Below the pieces are notes generated by a model. That model saw only the letters and a list, made by a program, of their open reading frames with translations. It made no database searches and was not told the origin of the DNA. The position numbers and the translations under genes are program-made. 47,971 nt of DNA, from the IMG/VR virus record IMGVR_UViG_3300040806_000985, positions 1 through 47,971 of that record, one strand, 5' to 3'. Source of the DNA: a virus. Shown here one piece after another: positions 1-9,561 of the stretch (its first letter is position 1; each line of letters begins with the position of its first letter).

Positions 1-2
1 GA

Positions 3-677
3 TCTTATAAAATTAACGGAGTTAATAAGATTTCTGCAGACAGTATAGATAACAGCGTTTTATATGCTGAAGGTCTTGTAAGAATAGGTACACTTCAATA
101 TTTAAATGTCGACAATATTAATTTAAATGCAGCAACTATTACTACAAGTTCACCGCTAAACATTACATCAACTGGCGAAATTACTGTTAACAATCAAAGA
201 ATGACAGGATTAGCTGAGCCAACAGAACTTCAAGATGTTGCTACAAAAAATTATGTTGATATACAAAATAGAAGCGAGCGTTTATCGCTAACACTAGATA
301 CTACAGGATTAACAGATAATCAAATCGGATATATTATATCGAGTGTATATCCGGTATACGTTCCTGGCCAACCACAAATAGCAGAATACAGATTAAGAGA
401 AGAAGGTACAGAAGCCTTTGTAGTTACACAAAACCTTGCAGGTTCTACTGCAACAAATATTGACATTGATTCTGTAAAAAATGTGTCGTTTGTTGCTGTT
501 GACTCAAATGGTACACAAAACGAATCAGTTGTACAAGATATTAACTTCTTCCCTGCTACAGGAAACGTTGCAGTTAGCATATCTAGAGGATTGAAAAAGT
601 TTACAGTAGTAGGAAATACGTGGCAATTTAGCAGTGATGTGTATACAGATTACACATTAGCGCCTGGTTGGCCTTAA
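3..677 (+). CDS. Tail fibre/virion structural protein, 5'-truncated by window edge
   Basis: The reading frame is open from base 3, so the gene begins outside the window; a Met at 201 is internal. Around residues 67-85 the visible part has an MTGLAEPT...DVATKNYVD stretch, the linker typically seen before the coiled or beta-helical shaft of phage tail fibres and appendage proteins. The rest is Thr/Asn/Val-rich and beta-prone and ends in an aromatic-rich tail. It is followed after 48 bp by another fibre-like gene with its own late-type promoter. Role as a structural virion protein is likely; the exact fibre position is unknown. Confidence 0.75.
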   Translation, partial: SYKINGVNKISADSIDNSVLYAEGLVRIGTLQYLNVDNINLNAATITTSSPLNITSTGEITVNNQRMTGLAEPTELQDVATKNYVDIQNRSERLSLTLDTTGLTDNQIGYIISSVYPVYVPGQPQIAEYRLREEGTEAFVVTQNLAGSTATNIDIDSVKNVSFVAVDSNGTQNESVVQDINFFPATGNVAVSISRGLKKFTVVGNTWQFSSDVYTDYTLAPGWP

Positions 678-689
678 TAACAAAAATAC

Positions 690-697
690 GATAAATA
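690..697 (+). promoter_or_regulatory. T4-like late promoter (GATAAATA)
   Basis: GATAAATA lies in the 48-bp gap between two structural genes, one base from the T4 late consensus TATAAATA. The predicted start is near 703, giving a leader of about 23 nt that contains an AAGGG ribosome-binding site before the ATG at 726. This fits late expression of a tail gene. Confidence 0.6.
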
Positions 698-725
698 ATA
701 TAATACAGTCGAAGGGTAGAACTAA

Positions 726-2246
726 ATGGCATATCAAATTGATAGATACAACAATACTATTTTAGCTGTTGTAGAAGATGGTACAATTGATACAACAACT
801 GATCTAAAATTTATAGGTAAAAATTATGCAGGATACGGTGAAATTCAAAATGAAAACTTTTTGTTTTTGCTAGAAAACTTCAGCGGCGCCAATCCACCAC
901 CAAGAGCAGTAAGCGGTCAAGGATGGTACGATAGTAATGCAACTAAATTAAAGTTTTATGATGGAAATAAATGGCGTACAACAGGAGGTTCTGAAACATC
1001 AGATACTGAACCTACAGGATTAGCAACTGGTGATTTTTGGTGGGATACTTTAAATGAACAATTGTATGTATATAACGGTACACGATTTATATTAATAGGT
1101 CCGCAAAATGCAGGCGAAGGTGTTACAACTATGTTAAGTGCTACCCTACTTGACACAGCAAGTAATCCACACTCTGTTATATTAGCGTATGTAAATGATG
1201 AAGTAGTTCAAGTTATAAGTGCTGACGAATTTGATATAGGTCCAGCAAATCCTATAACAGGATTTGATAGAATAAAACAAGGTATTACATTAGTTAATAC
1301 TATGCTTGGATCTAACGGTATAACAAGCTCAAATCATAGATTTTACGGCACAGCATCTAATGCTGATAATTTAGGCGGAATTTCGTCAGATAATTTTGTA
1401 TCTAAAATTAATCCAGAGTTTAATGTAAGAAGTAAGTTTGTTGATGCTGGGTTATCGATAGGCGGCTCATCCGGAGTATATAGCGAAGACTTTAAAATTT
1501 ATGTTGATAGATTAGCTGGTCCTACTTTAAATCATGGAATATTACAACATGATACCGGAGCCTCAACAAAAATTTCTATAAAAACAAATGACAATCTCGG
1601 AGCATTAACAGATGTAGTTAGTATCGGAACAGTAAGCGGAACACAATTAGGTATAACACCAGGTGTTGATAATGCTTATATTTTAGGATCTGGCACTAGA
1701 AAATGGCAAACAGTATATGCAACACAATTTAACGGAATGGCATTAAATGCTCAAAATCTAAAATATGATAATTCGGATGCAAATTTAGCTGCGGGATCTA
1801 CAGCCTCTACACCGAACAGTGTAGCAGTAAGAGACGCTCAAGGCGATATATATGCAAATCTGTTTCAAGGTACTGCAACATCGGCTAGATATGCCGACTT
1901 AGCAGAAAAATATAGCACAGCAGAAGAATTACCAGCAGGTACAGCAGTTGCAGTAGGTGTGCATGACGGGCATGAAGTTGCTCCAGCAGGTGCAAGCGAC
2001 TTTTGCATCGGCGTAGTATCAACTGATCCTGCATATATGATGAACAGTGAAGCAGACGGGCAGTACATCGGCCTTAAAGGACGCCTTCCAGTAAGGGTAA
2101 ATGGTCCTGTTAAAAAAGGACAAGCGGTCTATGCTTGGAATAATGGTATATGCAGAACAACAGCAACAAATGCGTTAGTGGGTATTGCATTAGAATCTAA
2201 TGATAATGAAGGCGAAAAACTAGTAGAGTGTGTATTAAAAGTATAA
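726..2246 (+). CDS. Tail fibre-like virion protein
   Basis: This 506-residue protein has the composition of marine T4-like phage fibres. The first ~130 residues contain two copies of a short Trp/Tyr motif (GQGWYDSNATKLKFYDGNKW and FWWDTLNEQLYVYNGTRF), a pattern common in phage fibre and collar-whisker proteins. A Gly/Asn/Ser-rich middle follows. The last ~120 residues (from ADLAEKYS) form a compact domain rich in Gly-Val turns, like the C-terminal domain of many cyanophage and pelagiphage structural proteins. Start is the ATG preceded by GAAGGG. It is the third-largest structural gene visible here in importance to host contact, but receptor specificity cannot be read from the sequence. Confidence 0.8.
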   Translation: MAYQIDRYNNTILAVVEDGTIDTTTDLKFIGKNYAGYGEIQNENFLFLLENFSGANPPPRAVSGQGWYDSNATKLKFYDGNKWRTTGGSETSDTEPTGLATGDFWWDTLNEQLYVYNGTRFILIGPQNAGEGVTTMLSATLLDTASNPHSVILAYVNDEVVQVISADEFDIGPANPITGFDRIKQGITLVNTMLGSNGITSSNHRFYGTASNADNLGGISSDNFVSKINPEFNVRSKFVDAGLSIGGSSGVYSEDFKIYVDRLAGPTLNHGILQHDTGASTKISIKTNDNLGALTDVVSIGTVSGTQLGITPGVDNAYILGSGTRKWQTVYATQFNGMALNAQNLKYDNSDANLAAGSTASTPNSVAVRDAQGDIYANLFQGTATSARYADLAEKYSTAEELPAGTAVAVGVHDGHEVAPAGASDFCIGVVSTDPAYMMNSEADGQYIGLKGRLPVRVNGPVKKGQAVYAWNNGICRTTATNALVGIALESNDNEGEKLVECVLKV

Positions 2247-2256
2247 GGAAACGTTT

Positions 2257-3180
2257 ATGGCCGTTAATGATTTAGTTACAGCAGCAAGATATAATAATTT
2301 ACAAGCAAGAGCTGCAACAATTTTAGGTTCAGGTGCAAATAATGAAGGTTATGGACAACTTTTACAAAGTTCTTCTGTTTTAACTAACACATTAGTACAA
2401 GCAAGTGATATGAATAGCTTATATACCGATATGATTAATGCTAGAGTGCATCAAACAGGTACTATTCCTAATAGTATAGGACAACTTGTTGCAAATTTAG
2501 ATGTCATTACAGATGATGATGATGCTCCGTATAATATAACTTCGTTTAGAGCATTTGAAGAATTAATGATCGATATTGAATCTGATAAATTTTTACTAAG
2601 CCCACAACAGTCGACAGTACAGTCAGGATTAAGTGTAACAAGAACAACTTCTTGGAATGGTACAATACAACATGATTTTAATGTAGTTTTTAGCGGATAT
2701 GACTTATCAGATGGAAGTTCAGTAACTCCTCAAGATCATATTAGACACTTTTTCAACAGTGGCGGCGAAATAAGAATTTCTAGTAATTTAAGTAATACTG
2801 TCGGCGCCAAAGGTTCCGACTGGGCAAGTATGTTAAGTAATACTGGTATAGTTAGTTTTGATCATACATCAACAACACCTGCAGGTTCAGGTTCAGGGAC
2901 ACTCCTTGGTTATTTTGATTTGACGCCAGGATTTACAACAATTTTTCAAAAATCTGGTTCTTCTGTATATAGCGAAAACATATATAAAATATCTGCAGGA
3001 ACAGTTGAAGGCTCAGCAACAATTAATTTTAGAGTTGAATATAATGATTTTGATACAGGTGATCCAAACTATGACGAAAATGTACAAGGATCTCTTTCAA
3101 ATATAATACAAGTACAAAGAGCTTCGGGTATACATGTTGATGTGCCTACTCCGTTGTTTACTACTATTTCGTATATTTAA
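2257..3180 (+). CDS. Virion structural protein (paralogue of next gene)
   Basis: This 307-residue protein begins 10 bp after the fibre gene, behind AAGGAA. Its first ~70 residues (ARYNNLQARAATILGSG...GYGQ...SS) match the start of the following gene (TRYNNLQSRIQAVYGD...GYGQ...SS). Both share a middle block with RTTSWNG/RTSAWNG and a later block with DENVQGSLSNI/DENVNGTLTSI. The composition is beta-rich and polar with no signal peptide. Marine T4-like phages have related structural proteins near their fibres. A tail or appendage component is most likely; the position in the virion is unknown. Confidence 0.7.
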   Translation: MAVNDLVTAARYNNLQARAATILGSGANNEGYGQLLQSSSVLTNTLVQASDMNSLYTDMINARVHQTGTIPNSIGQLVANLDVITDDDDAPYNITSFRAFEELMIDIESDKFLLSPQQSTVQSGLSVTRTTSWNGTIQHDFNVVFSGYDLSDGSSVTPQDHIRHFFNSGGEIRISSNLSNTVGAKGSDWASMLSNTGIVSFDHTSTTPAGSGSGTLLGYFDLTPGFTTIFQKSGSSVYSENIYKISAGTVEGSATINFRVEYNDFDTGDPNYDENVQGSLSNIIQVQRASGIHVDVPTPLFTTISYI

Positions 3181-3191
3181 ATTCTAATCAG

Positions 3192-3222
3192 TTGACATAT
3201 GCTATAAAATGTGCTATATAAT
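3192..3222 (+). promoter_or_regulatory. Sigma70-like promoter
   Basis: TTGACA at 3192-3197 is followed after 17 bp by TATATA (3215-3220), or after 19 bp by a perfect TATAAT (3217-3222). It sits in the 65-bp gap before the second paralogous structural gene and would give a short leader containing GGAG. Confidence 0.6.
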
Positions 3223-3245
3223 ATAGTAGGAATTGGAGAAGTTTT

Positions 3246-4442
3246 TTGGTATCGATTTTAGCAACAAGATATAATAATTTACAAAGTCGAATACAGGCAG
3301 TATACGGCGATGCAATTAACTTATCTTCTGGTACCGGATATGGACAAACAGTTCGTTCGTCTCAAGTTGTTCCTCTTACATTTGTAGATAAAACTTTTGA
3401 TCCGAGTACAGATGTAAACTATTCTACTGACACAATCACTATTGCCGGACATAATTTAATTGACAAACAATTTGTAAGATACAACGCAAATGGAAATACT
3501 CCTATAGTAGAAGAAATGAATGAGTATTCCCATTATTATGTGAAAGTAATAGACGCAAATAATATACAATTATACTTGGATGAATCTTTTACTAGAAAAT
3601 TGAATTTTATTTCAGGTGCTTCTAGTACACATATTTTAACAGAACTAGATGCAGAATCTGTAGAAGCAGAAGATTATTTTAATTTATATAAAGATATAGT
3701 AGGCGCACGTATACATCAAGTAGGACCTGCATTTACAATAGGTAATAGTGCAACACTTGCAACTGGTGACGTAATTGCAGAACCATATTTGCAAAATTTA
3801 GAGACACTTATGTCTAGTGTCGAAACTGATAGGTTGTTAATTGCAGATCCGTCACAAGTTTCAGAAGAAGTATTAAGAGACGGGACTAATACTCCGGTAA
3901 CTAGTGTTAGAACATCAGCATGGAACGGCACTCGATCACATGAAATAAATCTTACATTTCCCACACAAGGACAACAAACTGGATATTGGAATGCCAGCGG
4001 TGAGATAATTTTCACCCCATCACTAACAGGGTATAGCGGATCTAAATCAGGTGATTGGGCTACAATGTTATCAGGTATAGGTTCTATGACTTTTGATAGA
4101 ACAGGTGTAAACGTATCAGGTGTAGCAAACTTTGTTGATGCAACTATTACTCCTTACAATTTAACAACTAGCTATCAGGTATTAGTTGAAAGATTTGGAG
4201 CAAGTTACGCAAATAACAGATTTAGAATATACGCTAAAAGAAATTCTAACAGTCAGTTAGGATTTAAGGTAGAGTTTGCTGACCTAGATAGTCCAGGTGG
4301 CTTTGGCGTCGATGAAAACGTTAATGGTACATTAACAAGCATAGTAGAGCTTTATAGGCCATTAGGTACAATGATTATTAACGGTGTAACATATGATACA
4401 GTAACATTTGGTGTTACTGGTCTTACAGTACAATCTTTATAG
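3246..4442 (+). CDS. Virion structural protein (paralogue of previous gene)
   Basis: A 398-residue structural protein that starts at TTG (3246), seven bases after GGAG. No ATG is available before the conserved N-terminal block, so the TTG start is preferred. It shares its N-terminal (RYNNLQ...), central (RTSAWNG) and C-terminal (DENVNGTL) blocks with the preceding gene but has an insert of about 80 residues after position 40 (roughly residues 45-130). The pair arose by duplication. Unlike its partner it has its own sigma70-like promoter. Structural role inferred from location and composition. Confidence 0.7.
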   Translation: MVSILATRYNNLQSRIQAVYGDAINLSSGTGYGQTVRSSQVVPLTFVDKTFDPSTDVNYSTDTITIAGHNLIDKQFVRYNANGNTPIVEEMNEYSHYYVKVIDANNIQLYLDESFTRKLNFISGASSTHILTELDAESVEAEDYFNLYKDIVGARIHQVGPAFTIGNSATLATGDVIAEPYLQNLETLMSSVETDRLLIADPSQVSEEVLRDGTNTPVTSVRTSAWNGTRSHEINLTFPTQGQQTGYWNASGEIIFTPSLTGYSGSKSGDWATMLSGIGSMTFDRTGVNVSGVANFVDATITPYNLTTSYQVLVERFGASYANNRFRIYAKRNSNSQLGFKVEFADLDSPGGFGVDENVNGTLTSIVELYRPLGTMIINGVTYDTVTFGVTGLTVQSL

Positions 4443-4453
4443 TCATTTATTGT

Positions 4454-4482
4454 TTGACAAATATATATTTCTGTTATATACT
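4454..4482 (+). promoter_or_regulatory. Near-consensus sigma70-like promoter at the head of the cargo region
   Basis: TTGACA (4454-4459), exactly 17 bp, then TATACT (4477-4482). The predicted start is about 4489, giving a ~20-nt leader that carries GGAG before the ATG at 4509. The next visible plus-strand promoter is 10 kb downstream, so this one may drive the first ten tightly packed genes. Confidence 0.7.
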
Positions 4483-4508
4483 GTAACTACAGCTATATGG
4501 AGAAATAT

Positions 4509-4859
4509 ATGGACGAGCGTTTAGAAAAAGCACTAAACTTTTCTAATTACATGGTAACATTGTCAAATCAAAAGCGTATTTTAAATGAACAATTTATAGA
4601 AAATACGTTATATTATTATAATGGATGTCAGTTTACTGTAACTAAAGAATTAATAAATTTTGTAAATTTATTAAATGAAAACGACAATGACAATACAGTT
4701 TTAATAGATGATAATAATATACCTGTAAATATAGACAATATAAATTCTTTCTTAATTGATATACTTGATGTATACTTTTCTGCATCTAATACTTACCTAA
4801 CCGAGTATAACAAATTAAAATCTCAAAGATCAGTAGAAAAATTAGTAGATTATGACTAA
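4509..4859 (+). CDS. Small conserved-looking phage protein, unknown function
   Basis: A 116-residue acidic, Asn-rich protein without recognised domain. The ATG at 4509 is chosen over an in-frame ATG at 4497 because GGAG lies six bases before 4509 and because 4497 would leave almost no leader from the promoter. It is predicted mostly helical with no membrane segment or cysteine cluster apart from one Cys. It is first in the cargo transcription unit and overlaps the first glycosyltransferase by 8 nt (ATGACTAA), so the two are probably translationally coupled. Similar small proteins beside fibre genes occur in marine T4-like phages, from memory; function is not known. Confidence 0.65.
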   Translation: MDERLEKALNFSNYMVTLSNQKRILNEQFIENTLYYYNGCQFTVTKELINFVNLLNENDNDNTVLIDDNNIPVNIDNINSFLIDILDVYFSASNTYLTEYNKLKSQRSVEKLVDYD

Positions 4860-5694
4860 AGGTATATTATTATTTGCGAATAATAACGAAAAAGTAGATT
4901 ATGTAAAGCAAGCAGCGTTTGTTGCCAAAAGATGTAAAACTCATTTAGATCTTCCAGTATCTGTTGTGACAGATTCTGTAACTTATGCAGAATCTTTTGA
5001 AGTTTTTGATAATGTTATTAAATTAAATGAAGAAAATTTAAAATCAAATATTAAAACTTATTTTGACGGTTCTATATCTCAGTATCGACTTCCGTGGCGC
5101 AATAATTCTCGAACTTTGTCATATGAATTAAGTCCGTATGACGAAACAATTGTAATGGACACTGACATAATAATATGTAATGATAAATTAAAGGAAGCCT
5201 TTTCTAGCCTACAAGATTTTCAGATATATAAAGACTCTTTTGATTTGGCTGACTGGAGAGAGCAATCTGAGTTTAAGCATATAAGTGATGCTAGTGTTGA
5301 GTTTTACTGGGCAACTATATTTTTCTTTAGAAAAACTAAAAATAATGACATATTTTTTGATTTAGCTAAACATATCGAAAATAACTGGTGGCATTATAAA
5401 TCTTTGTATCAAGTACCGGCTCTATTTAGAAACGATTTTGTTTTCAGTATTGCTATTCACATAATGAATGGATTTCAAAAAGGAACGTTTGCAGCACCGT
5501 TACCTGGTAGACTATATCATATTTTAGATAGAGATGTTGTAATAAAATTAGATAACAATGAGATTACATTTTTAATACAAAAAGAAAATTATACTGGAGA
5601 ATATACACTTATTAAAACAAAAGATTTAACTATTCATGCTATGAATAAATTTAGTTTAGGTAGGGCTATTAATAAGGAGTTTGAAAATGACTAA
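4852..5694 (+). CDS. Glycosyltransferase-like protein (GT-A/GT8 type)
   Basis: A 280-residue protein with the N-terminal MTKGILLFA...YVKQA pattern and a DTD motif (MDTDIIICND, about residues 102-111) that fits the metal-binding DxD of GT-A-fold nucleotide-sugar transferases. It precedes that motif with SPYDETIV, shared exactly with the next gene, so the two are paralogues (about the same length). Nucleotide sugar and acceptor cannot be told. Its position between fibre genes and more sugar enzymes suggests glycan decoration of virion or host surface. It could have lost activity, but the DxD is intact. Confidence 0.65.
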   Translation: MTKGILLFANNNEKVDYVKQAAFVAKRCKTHLDLPVSVVTDSVTYAESFEVFDNVIKLNEENLKSNIKTYFDGSISQYRLPWRNNSRTLSYELSPYDETIVMDTDIIICNDKLKEAFSSLQDFQIYKDSFDLADWREQSEFKHISDASVEFYWATIFFFRKTKNNDIFFDLAKHIENNWWHYKSLYQVPALFRNDFVFSIAIHIMNGFQKGTFAAPLPGRLYHILDRDVVIKLDNNEITFLIQKENYTGEYTLIKTKDLTIHAMNKFSLGRAINKEFEND

Positions 5695-6526
5695 GGGCAT
5701 AGTAATGTTGGCACAGAATACAGATGAAACTAACTATGTCAAACAAGCATATTTAAATGCGTTAAGTATAATACATACTAATCCTGATACAAAAGTAAGC
5801 TTAATTACAAATGACTCTGTAGATAAAACCTATAAAAATATATTTGATAAAATAATTGACATTCCTTGGAACGATTCGGCTGTTAATGATAACTGGAAAG
5901 TTTCAAATCGTTGGAAGATTTATCATGCATCGCCATATGACGAAACTATTGTAATGGATACTGATATGATTGTACTACAAGATATTTCGTCATGGTGGAA
6001 AATTTTAAATAATTATGAATTGTATTTTGTAAAAAATGTAAAAACATATAGAGATGATTGTATACAAAATAGTTATTATAGAAAGACATTTCGATTAAAT
6101 GACTTACCTAATACCTATGTAGGATTTCATTATTTTAAAAAATGTGACACTGCAATGAATTTTTATAAGATGTTAGAAATAGTTTGTAATAACTACGAAG
6201 CATTTTATTTTAAATTTATATCAAAACATACTCCTAAATTTTTAAGTATAGATGTAGCAGCATCGTTGGTAATTAAAATTCTTAATATTGAAGACCAAGT
6301 AACAAATGATAGAATAAGTATACCTACATTTACACATATGAAAAATAATGTACAAGGTTGGAAGTCGATAGCAGATACCTGGCAAGACAGAATTGACTAT
6401 TTTATAAATGATGAGTTAGAACTTATTGTTGGAAATTATATACAGACTGGAGTATTTCATTATACTGAAAAAGATTTTTGTAACGATAAACTCATATCTC
6501 TTTATGAATCAAAGCGAGAAAATTAA
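5687..6526 (+). CDS. Glycosyltransferase-like protein (GT-A/GT8 type), paralogue
   Basis: The 279-residue product shares MTKGI, YVKQA, SPYDETIVMDTD with its upstream neighbour. MDTDMIVLQD supplies the DxD expected to bind the metal and nucleotide-sugar phosphate. A His-Trp rich C-terminal half could form the acceptor site. ATG at 5687 is preferred to TTG at 5681 because AAGGAG stands seven bases upstream of it. It overlaps the previous gene by 8 nt (ATGACTAA) and the next by 1 nt (TAATG). Known family members in marine phages are annotated as glycosyltransferases without a tested substrate. Confidence 0.68.
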   Translation: MTKGIVMLAQNTDETNYVKQAYLNALSIIHTNPDTKVSLITNDSVDKTYKNIFDKIIDIPWNDSAVNDNWKVSNRWKIYHASPYDETIVMDTDMIVLQDISSWWKILNNYELYFVKNVKTYRDDCIQNSYYRKTFRLNDLPNTYVGFHYFKKCDTAMNFYKMLEIVCNNYEAFYFKFISKHTPKFLSIDVAASLVIKILNIEDQVTNDRISIPTFTHMKNNVQGWKSIADTWQDRIDYFINDELELIVGNYIQTGVFHYTEKDFCNDKLISLYESKREN

Positions 6527-7362
6527 TGGATCTACTTAATCTTATAAAAAATACACAAGTTCCGAATAAAACTTTTGCATACTATAATACTAAATCAGGT
6601 GATGTATGGAAAGTTGGGCCTGACGATAATGATAAAAATACTTCCAAAGTAGAAATTAACGAGTTAGAAGAAAAACAAATTAAGTCAAAAGAAAAATCTC
6701 TAAATGATTTTTGTGTACAGTATAATAAAAAAAATAAATTGTATGAACTAATGAGTAAAGATTCTTCAGAAGACTTATTAAACTGGAATAATTTTAAAGA
6801 AGTTTTGTTTAAAAAACACGGTGATATTACAATTCAACAAATGGTTAAATCAAAACTATGGAAAATTACGATAGATTCAGAGTTTTATAATACTGTTATA
6901 TCAAAGAATATAGGCAATTCTAGAGTTTTCAAATGTAGTATAACAAAAAAACATGATCCTCGTAAATTAATAAGACTTTTAGAGTTTGACATTGTTCAAA
7001 CCATTAGAGACTATAACGACGAACATGTATACAAAGGTATTAAAGTAAAGGATAATAAAAAAGATTCAGTATACTGCCCTGGAGATCATGTATTTCATAA
7101 TAACAAAATTTATTGTTTAACTAATGAGTATTTAGATATTGATTTAGATAAGGTTGTAATTGATAGTGTATTTGCTAATAGAACATATGCACCTGTAGGT
7201 AGTTTATACATAAATGATAATATGATATGGTTAAATTTAGAGAAAAACGCAAAGAATGTTATAAACATTCCTTTCATATCTGACCAAGAATCTAACCTAG
7301 AACAATTAAGTATATATACAACAGTTGTTTATGATTGTAATAGAAAGGCACCCGATGAATAA
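6526..7362 (+). CDS. Protein of unknown function
   Basis: I do not recognise this 278-residue protein. It is Lys/Asp/Asn-rich, has a charged, probably helical N-terminal half and a more beta-rich C-terminal half containing YCPGDHVFH and a Val/Ile-rich run. There is no signal peptide, membrane segment or DxD motif. It is locked between glycosyltransferases by 1-nt (TAATG) and 8-nt (ATGAATAA) overlaps, so it is probably made with them and may serve the same pathway. Confidence 0.6.
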   Translation: MDLLNLIKNTQVPNKTFAYYNTKSGDVWKVGPDDNDKNTSKVEINELEEKQIKSKEKSLNDFCVQYNKKNKLYELMSKDSSEDLLNWNNFKEVLFKKHGDITIQQMVKSKLWKITIDSEFYNTVISKNIGNSRVFKCSITKKHDPRKLIRLLEFDIVQTIRDYNDEHVYKGIKVKDNKKDSVYCPGDHVFHNNKIYCLTNEYLDIDLDKVVIDSVFANRTYAPVGSLYINDNMIWLNLEKNAKNVINIPFISDQESNLEQLSIYTTVVYDCNRKAPDE

Positions 7363-8272
7363 CTTTAGAGTAGCAGATTGTGATATCATTTATTTGTCAT
7401 ATGATGAACCTAATGCTGAAAAAAACTATGCAGATTTGTGTTCAAAAGTGCCTTGGGCAAAACGTGTACACGGAGTTGAAGGTAGTGATGCCGCACACAA
7501 AGCATGTGCAAGATTGAGCGAAACAGATAGGTTTATTACAGTAGACGGTGACAATAAAATAGATAGTGCGTTTATAAATCAAGAAATACCGTTTGATCAA
7601 TTATCTAATTTAGAAAATAGTGTAATAAGTTGGTGCGGTAAAAATATAATTAACGGGTTAATGTACGGAAATGGCGGACTAAAGTGTTGGCCTAAAGATT
7701 ATGTTCTTAATATGCGTACTCACGAAAATGCTCCAGACGATAATCCACATGCACAAGTAGATTTTTGCTGGGATTTAAATTATATTCAACAAAATAGTTG
7801 TTTTTCAACTGTACATAATAATGCAACGCCGCAGCAAGCCTGGCGTGCTGGGTTCCGTGAAGGTGTTAAGATGACGCTGAACGAAGGTGTGCGTACTAGC
7901 AAATATGATTTAGTAAACGGACATTGGAAAAATTTACAACGTTTATATATTTGGTTAATGATAGGTGCTGATGCAGAATATGGTGACTGGGCAATACTTG
8001 GCGCCCGAGCAGGATTGTATATGACAATGTGTACAGACTGGGATTTTATAAATGTGAGAGATTTTGAATACTTAAATGATTTATGGAAAGTGTCTTTTGA
8101 ATCAATTGAAGATGTTAATTATGAAATAGAAGAATACGGAATTAAATTAATTAATGAACTAAACATTCCTATTGCAGAACAGCCGTTAAATGCACAACAA
8201 AGCAAATTCTTTAAATCAGTTTACCAAAATCCATCTAGAAATTCTAGAAAACTTATAGATATCGAAAAGTAA
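7355..8272 (+). CDS. Putative GT-A-like transferase (paralogue of the gene at 14504)
   Basis: Starts at ATG 7355 (AAGG six bases upstream), not at the in-frame ATG 7325 inside the previous gene. The 305-residue protein shares DIIYLSYDEPNAE, AKRVHGV.G...AH and a VDGD motif (about residues 63-66) with the gene at 14504 (DIVYISYKEINAE, VDAD). The VDGD/VDAD position fits a metal-binding DxD. An isolated YGNGG.K.WP motif follows in both. This family is frequent in marine T4-like phages and is usually unassigned; a nucleotide-sugar transferase is the best guess. The two paralogues bracket five radical SAM genes. Confidence 0.55.
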   Translation: MNNFRVADCDIIYLSYDEPNAEKNYADLCSKVPWAKRVHGVEGSDAAHKACARLSETDRFITVDGDNKIDSAFINQEIPFDQLSNLENSVISWCGKNIINGLMYGNGGLKCWPKDYVLNMRTHENAPDDNPHAQVDFCWDLNYIQQNSCFSTVHNNATPQQAWRAGFREGVKMTLNEGVRTSKYDLVNGHWKNLQRLYIWLMIGADAEYGDWAILGARAGLYMTMCTDWDFINVRDFEYLNDLWKVSFESIEDVNYEIEEYGIKLINELNIPIAEQPLNAQQSKFFKSVYQNPSRNSRKLIDIEK

Positions 8273-9561
8273 TGAGAAAATCAAAAACCTTTTGTGCTAT
8301 GCCATTTATTAGTACTATGCTTAACACTGATGGTAAAATGCGTTATTGCTGTATTGCCAGTGGTCCAACAGCCTTTGCACGTAATGCAGATGGATCACCT
8401 ATGATGGTTGGCAAAAACAGTGTAGAAGATGCATGGAACAGTGAAGTTTTTAAAAATGCTAGAAAAGATATGCTCAATGGTGTTCAAGTAGAAGCTTGTA
8501 AGCATTGTTACAAACAAGAAAGTATAGGCTTAGATAGCTTTAGAACTAGAATGACTGCTGAATGGCGTAATAGACTAGGTCTCGAACTGCACAACTTTAT
8601 TAATAGTGCAAAAGACAATAACTACGAAGTAAAATTACCACCTGTATATTTAGATCTTAGACTAGGAAACTTGTGTAATCTTAAGTGTCGTATGTGTAAT
8701 CCGTTTAATAGCAGTCAAATTGCTAAAGAACATTTTAGCTCATATGAAAAAAGTGAAGAATACAAAGAATTTTGGAACAACAACTGGGGCCAAAATCCTA
8801 CTTTCTTAAAAGATAGCGACTTAAATTTTGATAGTAACTTTTTATGGAATGAAATTATAGGGCTTATTCCAAATTTAAGTAAAGTTTATATGACCGGCGG
8901 CGAGCCTACTCTTATAAACAACAATTATAGATTTATGGAAGAAATAGTTGCAGCAGGATATCAAGATAAGATTGAAATATTTTTTAATATTAATTGCACA
9001 AATGTAACTGATAAATTTTTAAGTTTAATTAGTAAGTTTTCTAACATAAAAATCAATTGCAGTCTAGATGGCTATCAAAAAGTAAATGACTATATACGCT
9101 CGCCTAGTAAGTGGGAAAAAATTGATGAAAACTTTCAAAAGATTGCACAACTAAAAAATGTTAATTTAGATGTTTCGCCAGTTGTACAAACTTATAATGT
9201 TTTAGATTGTCATAATATGCTATATTATGTAGAATCTATTAGTGAAAAATACAACAGACCGATTGGCATTGACTATTTAATAAACGATCATCCGTTTTAC
9301 TTAGATGTAACAATACTACCGCAGCATATTAGAGAAAAGGCTGCACTTAATTTAGAGTCGTATCAAGGTAAATTATTAAATGAACCAAGAATTAAAACCA
9401 CAATTCAGGGTATTATTAATCTAATGCGTAAAGAACAGCATCAAGATCATGAAACACTAATGAAAAACTTTTTAAATTATACTCGTATGCTAGACAAGAC
9501 TAGAAACGAAAGTTTCAAAGATGCTATTCCTGAACTTGCAAAGGAATTAGGCATTGAATAA
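8272..9561 (+). CDS. Radical SAM enzyme with N-terminal twitch-like domain (1 of 7)
   Basis: 429 residues. The N-terminal domain carries Cys8, Cys26-Cys27, Cys76 and Cys79 (pattern C-x17-CC-x48-CxxCY), expected to hold an auxiliary iron-sulfur cluster. The radical SAM core begins near residue 128 with CNLKCRMC (Cys135, 139, 142) for the SAM-binding [4Fe-4S] cluster, and GGEP at 209-212 contacts SAM. Reaction and substrate are unknown; family members can modify peptides or small molecules by hydrogen abstraction. It starts at TAATG, overlapping the previous stop by 1 nt, and is the first of five tandem genes of this type. Confidence 0.85.
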   Translation: MRKSKTFCAMPFISTMLNTDGKMRYCCIASGPTAFARNADGSPMMVGKNSVEDAWNSEVFKNARKDMLNGVQVEACKHCYKQESIGLDSFRTRMTAEWRNRLGLELHNFINSAKDNNYEVKLPPVYLDLRLGNLCNLKCRMCNPFNSSQIAKEHFSSYEKSEEYKEFWNNNWGQNPTFLKDSDLNFDSNFLWNEIIGLIPNLSKVYMTGGEPTLINNNYRFMEEIVAAGYQDKIEIFFNINCTNVTDKFLSLISKFSNIKINCSLDGYQKVNDYIRSPSKWEKIDENFQKIAQLKNVNLDVSPVVQTYNVLDCHNMLYYVESISEKYNRPIGIDYLINDHPFYLDVTILPQHIREKAALNLESYQGKLLNEPRIKTTIQGIINLMRKEQHQDHETLMKNFLNYTRMLDKTRNESFKDAIPELAKELGIE

